Shown here: piece by piece, positions 8,509-17,059 of the stretch
How the letters are laid out: each line of letters starts with the position of its first letter
Position numbering within the stretch: the first letter of the stretch is position 1
From: DASUFE01 sp036274675
GTDB taxonomy: Bacteria > Pseudomonadota > Gammaproteobacteria > HTCC5015
Direction: 5' to 3'
NCBI GenBank assembly: GCA_036274675.1
Contig: DASUFE010000059.1
Span: 4,070 to 68,069, forward strand
Length of the DNA: 64,000 bases
Program-made: the position numbers and the translations under genes
Notes under the pieces: model-generated
What the model was told of the DNA's origin: nothing
Database searches by the model: none
The model's input: only the letters and a program-made list of their open reading frames with translations

Positions 8509-9252
8509 CTATTCTTCTTCGTCATCCGAGAAAATGTCGATCTCATCCGATTCCTCGGGCGGAGGATTGCCGTCGTAGACCAGGCTGCGGCGGCGTTGCA
8601 TCCAGGCTTCACGTATGTAGATGTAGGGATCCAGCGCCGCCTCGTCGATAACCCCGTCGAGCGGCAGCAGGCGTGCACGGATATCGATGATCTGCATTAC
8701 ATACAGGCTGTTGCGCGTGGAAGTGTCCTCGATCTGCCGGATCGGCGCGACAGCATATTCGCCGGTGAGGCCGAAGGCATCCCGTGGAGAGCTGGGCCCG
8801 AACAGGGGCAATACCAGATAAGGCCCGCTGCCGACCCCCCAGCGACCCAGGGTCTGGCCGAAGTCCTCATCATGTTTTTCGAGCCCTATGGGGGTCGCTA
8901 CATCGAATATGCCGCCAATGCCGATGGTGCTATTAATAATCAGGCGGCCGGCGTCGGACAGGGCGTCAAGCAGTTTAAACTGCAGCAGGTTATTGAGCAG
9001 TGTCGGGATGTCTTCCAGATTGGCGAAGAAATTGGTGACGCCGGTTTCGACCACGTCCGGCGTGATGGCATGATAACCCTTCGCGGTCGGTTTCAGGATC
9101 GCCCGGTCGAGTTTGTCGTTGAAGGAATACATGCTGCGGTTGAAGCGTTCCCAGGGATCCTGCGGGTCCGGCGGACCCTGGACGGCGGCACAACCGCCGA
9201 GGGACAGAGCCCACAGGCATGATAAAAGAAGTTTTTTCCGGGAATGCGTCAT
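8509..9252 (-). CDS. mlaA: outer-membrane phospholipid-removal lipoprotein MlaA (VacJ)
   Basis: MlaA sits in the outer membrane and removes phospholipids from the outer leaflet for return transport. The 247-residue protein has a lipoprotein signal with lipobox LGGC, then the family core (DPWERFNRSMYSFND). The C-terminus is strongly acidic. Here it heads the minus-strand kds/lpt operon and lies divergent to mlaFEDCB, so all Mla genes are adjacent. In many gammaproteobacteria mlaA is elsewhere, so this linkage supports the call. Confidence 0.95.
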   Translation of the reverse strand: MTHSRKKLLLSCLWALSLGGCAAVQGPPDPQDPWERFNRSMYSFNDKLDRAILKPTAKGYHAITPDVVETGVTNFFANLEDIPTLLNNLLQFKLLDALSDAGRLIINSTIGIGGIFDVATPIGLEKHDEDFGQTLGRWGVGSGPYLVLPLFGPSSPRDAFGLTGEYAVAPIRQIEDTSTRNSLYVMQIIDIRARLLPLDGVIDEAALDPYIYIREAWMQRRRSLVYDGNPPPEESDEIDIFSDDEEE

Positions 9253-9382
9253 GAATCCTTCGTTAACCCCTTGCCTGGAACGTGAATAGCCTGTGGAATA
9301 AGCCGCAAAACAGCGACATGATACACATTACCGGCGAATTACCAAAAGCGATTTTAGTTCCAGGGTGTTTATTGTTTATGTT

Positions 9383-9388
9383 TATAAT
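9383..9388 (+). promoter_or_regulatory. candidate -10 element for the mla operon
   Basis: A perfect TATAAT lies 53 bases before the proposed mlaF start, inside the AT-rich divergent region between mlaA and mlaF. A TG two bases further upstream resembles an extended -10. I see no good -35 hexamer 16-18 bases upstream. Confidence 0.45.
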
Positions 9389-9441
9389 GATGCGCAGGGC
9401 ATAATCCAAGCGCGCCTGCTGAAATCTTAAGGAGAACCAAT

Positions 9442-10257
9442 ATTACCGGGCAGCCATCATCCTCGGATATCCTGGTCAAAGTGCAGGGACTGGAATTCCG
9501 GCGCGGCCGGAAGATCATATTCGATGGTGTCGATATCGATATCCGGCGTGGCAAGATCACCGCCATCATGGGGCCGAGCGGCACCGGCAAAACCACTTTG
9601 TTGAAGCTTATCGGTGCGCAGTTGAAACCGCGGGCCGGCAGCATCCACGTCGACGGCATGAACGTGCATGCGCTGAAGCAGGGGCCGCTTTACGAACTGC
9701 GCAAGCGTATGGGCATGCTGTTCCAGACCGGCGCCTTGCTGACGGACCTCTCCGTTTTTGACAATGTAGCCTACCCGCTGCGCGAGCATACACGGCTGCC
9801 GGAGACGCTGATCCGGGATCTGGTGCTGGCCAAGCTGCACGCTGTTGGTCTGCGCGGCGCCCGTGACCTGATGCCATCGCAGCTGTCGGGCGGCATGGCG
9901 CGCCGGGTGGCGCTGGCGCGCGCGATCGCGCTCGACCCGATGATGATTATGTATGACGAACCCTTCGCCGGGCAGGACCCCATTTCCATGGGTGTACTGG
10001 TCAAACTGATCAAGAGTATGAACGACGCGCTCGGGGTCACCAGCATAGTGGTCTCGCATGATGTACCGGAAACCTCTTCAATAGCGGATTACATTTATGT
10101 AATTGCTGAAGGCAAGGTGATCGACCATGGCACTCCTGAACAGCTGAATCGCAGCCGTTCCGACTGGACGCAGCAGTTTATGAAAGGGCTGCCGGACGGC
10201 CCGGTGACTTTCCATTATCCCGCTCCCGACTATAAAGAAGACCTGGGGCTGACCTGA
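9442..10257 (+). CDS. mlaF: phospholipid transport ABC ATPase MlaF, probable ATT start
   Basis: MlaF is the ATPase of the inner-membrane MlaFEDB phospholipid transporter. Walker A is GPSGTGKT (residues 44-51 from the proposed start), followed by signature LSGGMARR and Walker B MIMYDE. The frame has no ATG, GTG or TTG before the GTG at 9481, which has no ribosome-binding site. A good site (AAGGAG, 9429-9434) instead stands seven bases before ATT at 9442, giving 271 residues with an N-terminus (TGQPSSSDILVKVQGL) like other MlaF proteins. I therefore prefer the rare ATT start. It abuts mlaE. Confidence 0.9.
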   Translation: MTGQPSSSDILVKVQGLEFRRGRKIIFDGVDIDIRRGKITAIMGPSGTGKTTLLKLIGAQLKPRAGSIHVDGMNVHALKQGPLYELRKRMGMLFQTGALLTDLSVFDNVAYPLREHTRLPETLIRDLVLAKLHAVGLRGARDLMPSQLSGGMARRVALARAIALDPMMIMYDEPFAGQDPISMGVLVKLIKSMNDALGVTSIVVSHDVPETSSIADYIYVIAEGKVIDHGTPEQLNRSRSDWTQQFMKGLPDGPVTFHYPAPDYKEDLGLT

Positions 10258-11057
10258 TGAAGCCGAGTAACCTGATACCGGAAGTGCTTGCAAGTTTCGG
10301 CCGTGCCGGACTGGGATTTTTCGAACGGCTCGGCCGCGGCGTGATTTTCCTGCTGGCGACGCTGGCGTCTTTGCCATCCTTGTTGTCGCGTCCGCGGCTG
10401 CTGGTTCAACAGCTCTACTCGGTCGGCGTGCTGACCATCCTGATTATCCTGGTGGCGGGCTTGTTCGTCGGCATGGTGCTGGGCCTGCAAGGCTATAACA
10501 TACTGGTGCGTTTCAATTCCGAAAGCTCGCTGGGGGTCATGGTCGGTTTGTCATTGGTGCGGGAGCTGGGTCCCGTTATGACCGCTTTGCTGTTCGCTGG
10601 CCGCGCGGGTTCCGCATTGACTGCGGAGATCGGTTTGATGAAGGCGACCGAGCAGCTGTCGGGTATGGAAATGATGGCTGTAAATCCTTATAAGAGGGTA
10701 TTCGCGCCGCGGCTGCTGGCCGGTTTTCTTGCGTTGCCGCTGCTGGCCGCGATATTCAGCGCGGTCGGAGTATTCGGCGGATACTTCGTCGGGGTCGGCC
10801 TGCTTGGAGTCGACAGCGGGGCTTACTGGTCGCAGATGCAGAGCGCCGTCGATATTTACGACGACATGCTCGCCGGTGTGCTCAAGAGCGTCGTGTTCGG
10901 TTTTTTCGCAACCTGGATCGCCTTGTATGAAGGCTTTGATTGCATTCCCACTTCTGAAGGCGTGAGCCGCGCGACAACACGCGGCGTAGTAAATGCCTCA
11001 CTGGTGGTGCTGGGGTTGAATTTCGTGTTAACGGCATTGATGATTGCTGGAGAATGA
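10257..11057 (+). CDS. mlaE: phospholipid transport permease MlaE
   Basis: This 266-residue integral membrane protein is the permease of the Mla transporter. It has the MlaE family pattern: an N-terminal amphipathic helix, then hydrophobic segments from about residue 55, with FVGMVLGLQGYN and the conserved LVRELGPVMTALLFAGR loop. Its ATG shares bases with the mlaF stop, and its own stop overlaps the mlaD start (ATGA), so mlaF, mlaE and mlaD are translated as a coupled unit. Confidence 0.96.
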   Translation: MKPSNLIPEVLASFGRAGLGFFERLGRGVIFLLATLASLPSLLSRPRLLVQQLYSVGVLTILIILVAGLFVGMVLGLQGYNILVRFNSESSLGVMVGLSLVRELGPVMTALLFAGRAGSALTAEIGLMKATEQLSGMEMMAVNPYKRVFAPRLLAGFLALPLLAAIFSAVGVFGGYFVGVGLLGVDSGAYWSQMQSAVDIYDDMLAGVLKSVVFGFFATWIALYEGFDCIPTSEGVSRATTRGVVNASLVVLGLNFVLTALMIAGE

Positions 11058-11524
11058 GTATGACGACACGTGCTATGGAAATTTGGGTGGGAGCTTTCGT
11101 CGCCGCAGGCCTCGCTTCCCTGTTCATGTTGGCGATGAAAGTCAGCAACCTGAGCGGCCTCGATACCGACGCAGGTTATAAGTTGACCGCCTCGTTTGAA
11201 AACATCGGCGGCCTCAAAGTGCGTTCGCCGATTACGGCGAGCGGAGTGCGGGTGGGCCGCGTGTCCGATATCCACTATGACAGCACCACTTACCAGGCCC
11301 AGGTCATATTGCAGATCGACCCGCAGTACAACCAGTTTCCGACCGATACTTCCGCCAGCATTTTTACCGCGGGACTGCTGGGCGAACAATATATAGCGTT
11401 GACGCCGGGAGCGGAGGAGGCTTCGCTGAAGGACGGTGACCGGATTACCATTACCGAATCGGCCATCGTGCTGGAACGCCTGATCGGGCAGTTTTTATAC
11501 AGCAAGGCCGCGGGTGACAACTGA
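11054..11524 (+). CDS. mlaD: outer membrane lipid asymmetry MCE-domain protein MlaD
   Basis: MlaD is anchored by one N-terminal membrane helix (about residues 10-28) and carries a single MCE domain in the periplasm, where hexamers form the lipid channel above MlaE. The MCE core (YKLTASFENIGGLKVRSPI, then GVRVGRV) begins at about residue 42. The length of 156 is typical. It overlaps mlaE by four bases and is followed by an 85-bp gap before mlaC. Confidence 0.95.
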   Translation: MSMTTRAMEIWVGAFVAAGLASLFMLAMKVSNLSGLDTDAGYKLTASFENIGGLKVRSPITASGVRVGRVSDIHYDSTTYQAQVILQIDPQYNQFPTDTSASIFTAGLLGEQYIALTPGAEEASLKDGDRITITESAIVLERLIGQFLYSKAAGDN

Positions 11525-11609
11525 TCGGGCTGCAACTGTTTTTCGCCGGCAGGGTCTAGATAACAAGGCTGCGTTCTATATGAATTCATAAATTAAAGGG
11601 AAGCACGTT

Positions 11610-12290
11610 ATGTTGAAAAAATTCTTTCTTTGCCTGCCGTTGATTCTGAGCCAGCCGGCGCTGGCGCAGGAAACCGCGGCTGCCAAGCCTGACAGTGATC
11701 CGCAGGCGCTGGTCGCATCGGTTACCGAGAAGATTCTGCAGACGATCAAGGACAACCGGGCGCGCCTCGGCGACGCCGAATTCGTGGCGCAGAAGATCGA
11801 GGAGCTGATCGTGCCGCATATAGACCAGATTGCCATGTCCAAGCTGGCGCTGGGCAAGCACTGGCGGACCGCGACACCCGAGCAGCGGAACCAGTTCGTC
11901 GAGGAGTTCAAGAACCTGCTGATCCGCACCTATAAAACCTCCCTGGTCAACTATAACGACCAGACCGTCGATATGCTGCCTTTCCGTCCTTCGGCGGAGC
12001 AGGACCGGGCGGTAGTGAGTTCCTCGATCAAGCGCGCGGGCGGGCCGCCGATCCGCATCAATTACAGCATGCGCTATAAACCCGAGGACGGCTGGAAGGT
12101 ATATGACATCGTTATCGAAGGTGTAAGCCTGGTCACCAATTACCGCAGTACCTTCGATCGCGAGATCATGACCGGCGGTATGGACAAGCTGCTGGAGTCC
12201 ATGCGCAACCGTAATTTGCAGCCACAGGCTTCCGGAGCGGGGGACAAGCCCGCCGCGACCGCCTCCAAACCTGCCGGAGCCGCTGAGTGA
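11610..12290 (+). CDS. mlaC: periplasmic phospholipid-binding protein MlaC
   Basis: MlaC shuttles phospholipids between MlaA and MlaD. The 226-residue product has a cleavable signal peptide ending around ALAQE, and the Tgt2/MlaC core with the typical motif NRNQFVEEFKNLL (here QRNQFVEEFKNLL). The ATG is preceded by AGGGAAG. The C-terminal tail is Ala/Pro-rich and probably disordered. It overlaps mlaB by four bases. Confidence 0.95.
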   Translation: MLKKFFLCLPLILSQPALAQETAAAKPDSDPQALVASVTEKILQTIKDNRARLGDAEFVAQKIEELIVPHIDQIAMSKLALGKHWRTATPEQRNQFVEEFKNLLIRTYKTSLVNYNDQTVDMLPFRPSAEQDRAVVSSSIKRAGGPPIRINYSMRYKPEDGWKVYDIVIEGVSLVTNYRSTFDREIMTGGMDKLLESMRNRNLQPQASGAGDKPAATASKPAGAAE

Positions 12291-12589
12291 CCGATTCCGC
12301 CGCAACGTTAAAGCCGACCGGCGCCGGCGATTATCAGCTATCGGGCTGCCTGGATTTTATTTCCGTGCCCCGGCTGCTGCGGCAGGGTCACGACTGGCTG
12401 GGTAATGGTTCCCGCGTACAGCTCGATCTTTCGGGCGTGACCCGTTGCAACAGCGCCGCACTCGGCCTGCTGCTGGAATGGCGACGGCAGGCGGCAGCCC
12501 GTAAAACGGGGCTGCTTTTGCGCAATATTCCGCCACCCCTGCTCGAAATCGCCCGGGTCAGCGAGCTGGAGAGTTTTCTCGGCGACTGA
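12287..12589 (+). CDS. mlaB: STAS-domain protein MlaB
   Basis: MlaB is a small cytoplasmic STAS protein that stabilises MlaF. This 100-residue copy begins with GTG overlapping the mlaC stop (GTGA). The STAS core is clear from VQLDLSGVTRCNSAALGLLLEW. The usual ibaG/bolA-like gene between mlaB and murA is missing; only 83 bases without a gene separate them. Confidence 0.9.
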   Translation: MTDSAATLKPTGAGDYQLSGCLDFISVPRLLRQGHDWLGNGSRVQLDLSGVTRCNSAALGLLLEWRRQAAARKTGLLLRNIPPPLLEIARVSELESFLGD

Positions 12590-12672
12590 GTCCCCGCGCC
12601 CGTTCAAAAAGTTATCCTTTTCCCCCGCGTTTACCGTTAAAATCGCCGTCTTTCCGCAACGGTAGTAACAAC

Positions 12673-13932
12673 GTGGACAAACTGATCATAACGGGCGGTC
12701 ATCCCCTGGACGGCGAGATCCGGATTTCCGGCGCCAAGAACGCCGTGTTGCCGATACTGGCGGCCACCTTGCTGTCGGAAGGGCCCGTCATGATTTCGAA
12801 CGTGCCGCACCTGCACGATGTCACAACCACCATGGAATTGCTCGGCCGGATGGGCGTCGATCTGACGATTGATGAGAAGTTGAACGTCGAGATCGACCCT
12901 TCAACGGTGACGCAATTCCGCGCCCCATATGAGCTGGTGAAAACCATGCGTGCCTCTATCCTGGTGCTGGGACCCCTGCTGGCGCGTTATGGCCGCGCCG
13001 AGGTCTCCCTGCCCGGCGGTTGCGCCATCGGTTCGCGCCCGGTCGATCTGCACATCAAGGGCCTGCAGGCGATGGGCGCCGATATCGAGATCGAAAACGG
13101 CTATATCATGGCGAAGGCCAAGCGGCTGAAGGGCGCCAAGCTGGTCATGGACACCGTTACCGTAACCGGCACGGAAAACCTGTTGATGGCGGCCACGCTG
13201 GCCGATGGCGAGACCGTCATCGAAAACGCGGCGCGCGAGCCCGAAGTGGTGGACCTCGCCAACTTCCTGACGAAGATGGGCGCTCGCATCAGCGGCGCCG
13301 GCACCGATACCATCGTGGTGCAGGGCGTGAAGTCTTTGCAGGGTACGCGCTACGAAGTATTGCCGGACCGCATCGAGACCGGAACCTATCTGGTGGCCGG
13401 CGCCATTACCGGCGGCCGGGTGAAGCTGAAAAATACCGACCCCACCATTCTCGATTCAGTGCTGGGTAAACTGACGGAAGCCGGCGCCAGGATCGAAAGC
13501 GGCCAGGACTGGATCGAGCTCGATATGCGCGGCAAGCGGCCGCAGGCCGTTGAAGTCAAGACCGCGCCCTATCCTGCGTTTCCGACCGACATGCAGGCCC
13601 AGTTCACCGCGCTGAACTCCGTGGCTGAAGGCGTAGGCACGGTGGTCGAGACTGTTTTCGAAAATCGCTTTATGCATGTGCTGGAACTCATGCGCATGGG
13701 TGCTGATATCAAGGTGCAGGGCAACACGGCCCTGATCAAGGGCGTGCAGAAACTGACCGGCGCCCAGGTGATGGCGACCGACCTGCGCGCCTCGGCGAGC
13801 CTGATCCTGGCCGGACTCGCCGCGAACGGGGAAACCGTGGTCGACCGCATTTACCATATCGACCGTGGTTACGAAACGATTGAGGAAAAACTGCGGCAGC
13901 TGGGCTGCCAGATCCGCCGGGTGCCGGCCTGA
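12673..13932 (+). CDS. murA: UDP-N-acetylglucosamine 1-carboxyvinyltransferase
   Basis: MurA transfers enolpyruvate from PEP to UDP-GlcNAc, the first committed peptidoglycan step. The 419-residue length is exactly typical. It begins MDKLIITGGHPLDGEIRISG from a GTG codon, and the active-site loop cysteine is Cys117 in LPGGCAIGSRP, so fosfomycin should bind. It follows mlaB, a conserved association in proteobacteria, and lies eight bases before hisG. Confidence 0.98.
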   Translation: MDKLIITGGHPLDGEIRISGAKNAVLPILAATLLSEGPVMISNVPHLHDVTTTMELLGRMGVDLTIDEKLNVEIDPSTVTQFRAPYELVKTMRASILVLGPLLARYGRAEVSLPGGCAIGSRPVDLHIKGLQAMGADIEIENGYIMAKAKRLKGAKLVMDTVTVTGTENLLMAATLADGETVIENAAREPEVVDLANFLTKMGARISGAGTDTIVVQGVKSLQGTRYEVLPDRIETGTYLVAGAITGGRVKLKNTDPTILDSVLGKLTEAGARIESGQDWIELDMRGKRPQAVEVKTAPYPAFPTDMQAQFTALNSVAEGVGTVVETVFENRFMHVLELMRMGADIKVQGNTALIKGVQKLTGAQVMATDLRASASLILAGLAANGETVVDRIYHIDRGYETIEEKLRQLGCQIRRVPA

Positions 13933-13939
13933 GTGAGCT

Positions 13940-14572
13940 ATGAATCTGACCATTGCATTATCGAAGGGCAGAATTCTGCAGGAGACATTGCCGCTGCTGG
14001 CCACGGCGGGGATCTCCCTGCGCGATGACCCGGACGCCAGCCGCAAGCTGGTGCTGGATACCAATGATCCGGGCGTGAAAATCGTGGTGCTGCGCGCGAC
14101 TGACGTGCCGACGTATGTGCAATACGGCGCGGCCGATATCGGCGTCGCGGGCAAGGACGTTCTGCTTGAGCACGGCGGTGCCGGCCTGTATGAGCCGCTG
14201 GATCTCGGCATCGCGCGCTGCCGCCTGATGGTGGCGGGACACAAGGGCGAGGCGCCGGCCGTCGATCGATTGCGGGTGGCCACCAAATATGTCAATGTCA
14301 CCCGCGACTATTTTGCCGCGCAGGGGCGGCAGGTCGAGATCATCAAATTATACGGTTCCATGGAACTGGCCCCGCTGGTGGGACTGGCGGACGTGATCGT
14401 CGACCTGGTCGACACCGGCAATACTTTGCGGGCCAACGGCCTGGAACCCAAGGCGACGATCGCCGATATTTCCTCCCGCCTGATCGTCAACAAGGCGTCG
14501 ATGCGCATGAAACACGGCGCGGTGCAGGCGGTGATCGAAAAACTCAAGCAAGCGGTAACAGCGGTTGAATGA
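13940..14572 (+). CDS. hisG: ATP phosphoribosyltransferase, short form (HisG-S)
   Basis: HisG starts histidine biosynthesis by joining ATP and PRPP. At 210 residues this is the short form, lacking the C-terminal regulatory domain; such enzymes need HisZ for activity and feedback inhibition. hisZ is not in this window. Family sequence is clear from LTIALSKGRIL and the PRPP-binding DLVDTGNTLRANGL. It is eight bases from murA and overlaps the DAHP synthase gene by four. Confidence 0.96.
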   Translation: MNLTIALSKGRILQETLPLLATAGISLRDDPDASRKLVLDTNDPGVKIVVLRATDVPTYVQYGAADIGVAGKDVLLEHGGAGLYEPLDLGIARCRLMVAGHKGEAPAVDRLRVATKYVNVTRDYFAAQGRQVEIIKLYGSMELAPLVGLADVIVDLVDTGNTLRANGLEPKATIADISSRLIVNKASMRMKHGAVQAVIEKLKQAVTAVE

Positions 14573-15636
14573 CTATGAAATACCAGACGGACAATTTACG
14601 TATCGACGATATCCGGGAAGTATCGATCCCGGCCGAGGTGCGCTCGGAATACCCGATAACGGAAGCATCCGCCCAGACCGTGCACGACGCACGGCAGGCC
14701 ATTCACAATATCCTGTCCAGGCAGGATGACCGGCTGCTGGTCGTTATCGGGCCCTGCTCCATACACGATCCCAAGGCGGCTATCGAATACGCGCAGCGTC
14801 TGCTGAAAATGCGGCAGCGCCTGCAGGAGGATCTTTCAATCGTGATGCGCGTGTATTTCGAAAAGCCGCGCACCACGGTCGGCTGGAAGGGTCTGATCAA
14901 CGATCCGAACCTCGACGACAGTTATGAGATCAACAAGGGCCTGCGCCTGGCGCGCAAACTTTTGCTGGACCTGTCGGAGATGGGGCTGCCGGCCGCGACC
15001 GAGTTTCTCGATCTGATTACGCCGCAATATTTTTCAGACCTCATCGCCTGGGGCGCTATCGGTGCGCGAACTACGGAGAGCCAGGCGCACCGCGAGCTGG
15101 CCTCGGGCATGTCCTGCCCGATCGGTTTCAAGAACGGTACCGACGGCACGGTGCAGATCGCTGTCGACGCCATCGGCGCGGCGATTCGCCCGCACAGTTT
15201 TCTCGGCGTCACCCAGAACGGCCGCTCCGCCATCGTACGCACCAAGGGCAACCAGGATGCACATGTGATCCTGCGCGGCGGCAAGCAGCCCAACTACGAC
15301 GCCGCGAGCGTGGACGACGCGTCCGCCATGCTGGAGAAGGCGAAACTGCCGGCGCGCATCATGATCGATACCAGTCACGCCAACAGCCGCAAGATCTACG
15401 AGCGGCAGATCGACGTCGCCAAGGATATCGCGAGCCAGGTGGCAGCCGGCGATCAACGTATTTTCGGCGTCATGGTGGAAAGTCACCTGGTGGCGGGGCG
15501 CCAGGATGTTGCGCCCGGCAAACCGCTGACCTACGGCCAGAGCATCACTGATGCCTGCATCGGCTGGTCGGATACCGAACCCTTGCTGGAAAACCTGGCC
15601 GAGGCCGTGCGCAAGCGCCGCAAAGCCAAGCGCTGA
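14569..15636 (+). CDS. 3-deoxy-7-phosphoheptulonate (DAHP) synthase, class I
   Basis: The enzyme condenses PEP and erythrose-4-phosphate, the entry to the shikimate pathway. The 355-residue sequence is of the AroF/AroG/AroH type: LLVVIGPCSIHDPKAAIEYA near residue 60, KPRTTVGWKGL, and the metal-binding region with MIDTSHANSRK. The feedback specificity (Phe, Tyr or Trp) cannot be read by eye. The ATG overlaps the hisG stop (a second ATG lies at 14575). A shikimate gene inside a his operon is unusual and may coordinate aromatic and histidine supply. Confidence 0.93.
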   Translation: MTMKYQTDNLRIDDIREVSIPAEVRSEYPITEASAQTVHDARQAIHNILSRQDDRLLVVIGPCSIHDPKAAIEYAQRLLKMRQRLQEDLSIVMRVYFEKPRTTVGWKGLINDPNLDDSYEINKGLRLARKLLLDLSEMGLPAATEFLDLITPQYFSDLIAWGAIGARTTESQAHRELASGMSCPIGFKNGTDGTVQIAVDAIGAAIRPHSFLGVTQNGRSAIVRTKGNQDAHVILRGGKQPNYDAASVDDASAMLEKAKLPARIMIDTSHANSRKIYERQIDVAKDIASQVAAGDQRIFGVMVESHLVAGRQDVAPGKPLTYGQSITDACIGWSDTEPLLENLAEAVRKRRKAKR

Positions 15637-15653
15637 GCGTTATTGCCGATCCT

Positions 15654-17018
15654 GTGGCCGCGAAAAGCCTGCCCAAAATGCTCGACACCCAGGCCCGGGG
15701 CTTTGAAAAGGCCCTGGGCGTTCTGCTGCGCGCGAATGATACAACTGATGCTGCGGTGGTTCGGGCGGTAACAAAGATCATTGCTGCCGTACGTGAGAAG
15801 GGCGATGCCGCGGTGCTGCAGTACACTGCCCGTTTCGATCGGTTGAAAGCGAAATCTGTCGCTGATCTTGAGTTACCCAAAGAACGTTTGCAGGAAGCAT
15901 TAAATCGTTTGAGGAGAGAAGGAGGGGCGAAAACAACCCTAAGGACTTTTGATGGCTCTGATAGTGTAGATGCCCTCAAAAAGGCTGCCGAACGTATCCG
16001 TTTATATGCGGAGAAACAAAAGCTGGAAAATTCCTTCCTTCCTCCGGATGAGTACGGCAATCAAATGGGGCAAAAAGTGCAGCCCCTTGATCGCGCAGGT
16101 TTATATGTTCCTGGCGGCAAGGCGGCTTATCCCTCCTCGGTTTTGATGAATGCTATCCCGGCCAAGGTTGCCGGTGTAGGCGAACTCATCATGACTGTGC
16201 CGGCGCCTGGCGGCGAACTCAACGACTGGGTGCTGGCGGCGGCCGCGATTGCAGGAGTCGACCGCGTTTTTATGGTGGGAGGCGCCCAGGCTGTGGCGGC
16301 ATTGGCCTATGGAACTGAAACAATTCCGGCCGTTGACAAGATCACTGGCCCCGGCAATATCTATGTGGCGACTGCCAAACGCCTGGTGTATGGCCAGGTG
16401 GGCATCGACATGATTGCCGGACCTTCGGAGATCGTCGTGGTCTGCGACGGTAAAACCGATCCGGACTGGATCGCGATGGATCTGTTTTCACAGGCCGAAC
16501 ACGGCGAAGACTCACAGGCAATCCTGATTTCGCCGGATGCGGATTTCATCAAACAAGTTTCCGCCAGTATTCAGAAATTGCTGCCGACACTGGAGCGCAA
16601 GACCATCGTTGCGGCTGCCATGCGCAATTGTGGAGCGCTGATCCGGGTGCGCGATATGGGCGAAGCTTTTGAGCTTGTAAATCGTCTTGCGCCTGAACAC
16701 CTGGAATTATCGCTCGATAATCCACGACAGTGGCTGGATAAGGTCCGCCACGCCGGCGCTATTTTCCTTGGCCGCTATACGGCCGAAGCGCTCGGCGATT
16801 ACTGCGCGGGACCCAATCATGTGTTGCCGACCTCGCGCAGCGCCCGTTTCGCTTCGCCGCTTGGCGTCTACGATTTCCAGAAGCGCAGCAGCATTATTGA
16901 ATGCTCCCCAGTTGGCGCCTCGAAACTGGGCGAGACCGCTTCAACGCTTGCGCGCGGCGAGGGCCTGACAGCGCATGCGCGCTCGGCGGAGTATCGAATC
17001 AAAAACAGTGAACAGTGA
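15654..17018 (+). CDS. hisD: histidinol dehydrogenase with an internal insertion
   Basis: HisD catalyses the last two steps of histidine synthesis, from L-histidinol to L-histidine, using zinc and NAD. The conserved core is complete: VGLYVPGG-type motif (AGLYVPGGKAAYPS), VGGAQAVAALAYGTE, GPGNIYVATAKR, zinc-linked SQAEHGEDSQ and APEHLEL. Starting at GTG 15654 it has 454 residues. About 15-18 residues (86-104, LRREGGAKTTLRTFDGSDS) look inserted where relatives have a short loop, and the DNA there is poorer in GC. The last codons lie within a heptamer repeat. Confidence 0.93.
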   Translation: MAAKSLPKMLDTQARGFEKALGVLLRANDTTDAAVVRAVTKIIAAVREKGDAAVLQYTARFDRLKAKSVADLELPKERLQEALNRLRREGGAKTTLRTFDGSDSVDALKKAAERIRLYAEKQKLENSFLPPDEYGNQMGQKVQPLDRAGLYVPGGKAAYPSSVLMNAIPAKVAGVGELIMTVPAPGGELNDWVLAAAAIAGVDRVFMVGGAQAVAALAYGTETIPAVDKITGPGNIYVATAKRLVYGQVGIDMIAGPSEIVVVCDGKTDPDWIAMDLFSQAEHGEDSQAILISPDADFIKQVSASIQKLLPTLERKTIVAAAMRNCGALIRVRDMGEAFELVNRLAPEHLELSLDNPRQWLDKVRHAGAIFLGRYTAEALGDYCAGPNHVLPTSRSARFASPLGVYDFQKRSSIIECSPVGASKLGETASTLARGEGLTAHARSAEYRIKNSEQ

Positions 17019-17053
17019 ACAGTGTTCATTGTTCGCCGTTCATTGAGCATTGT
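17005..17053. repeat. heptamer repeat with inverted halves between hisD and hisC
   Basis: The stretch reads in seven-base steps: GTGAACA twice, then GTGTTCA, TTGTTCG, CCGTTCA, TTGAGCA. The right half (TGTTCAT type) is roughly the reverse complement of the left (GTGAACA), so it can fold. It supplies the last codons and stop of hisD and fills the hisD-hisC gap. It resembles the other heptamer repeats of this window in design. Confidence 0.7.
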
Positions 17054-17059
17054 TTTGAT

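Noticed and set aside
17005..17053. Possible CRISPR-like repeat
   Set aside because: Units are only seven bases long with no unique spacers and no cas genes in the window.
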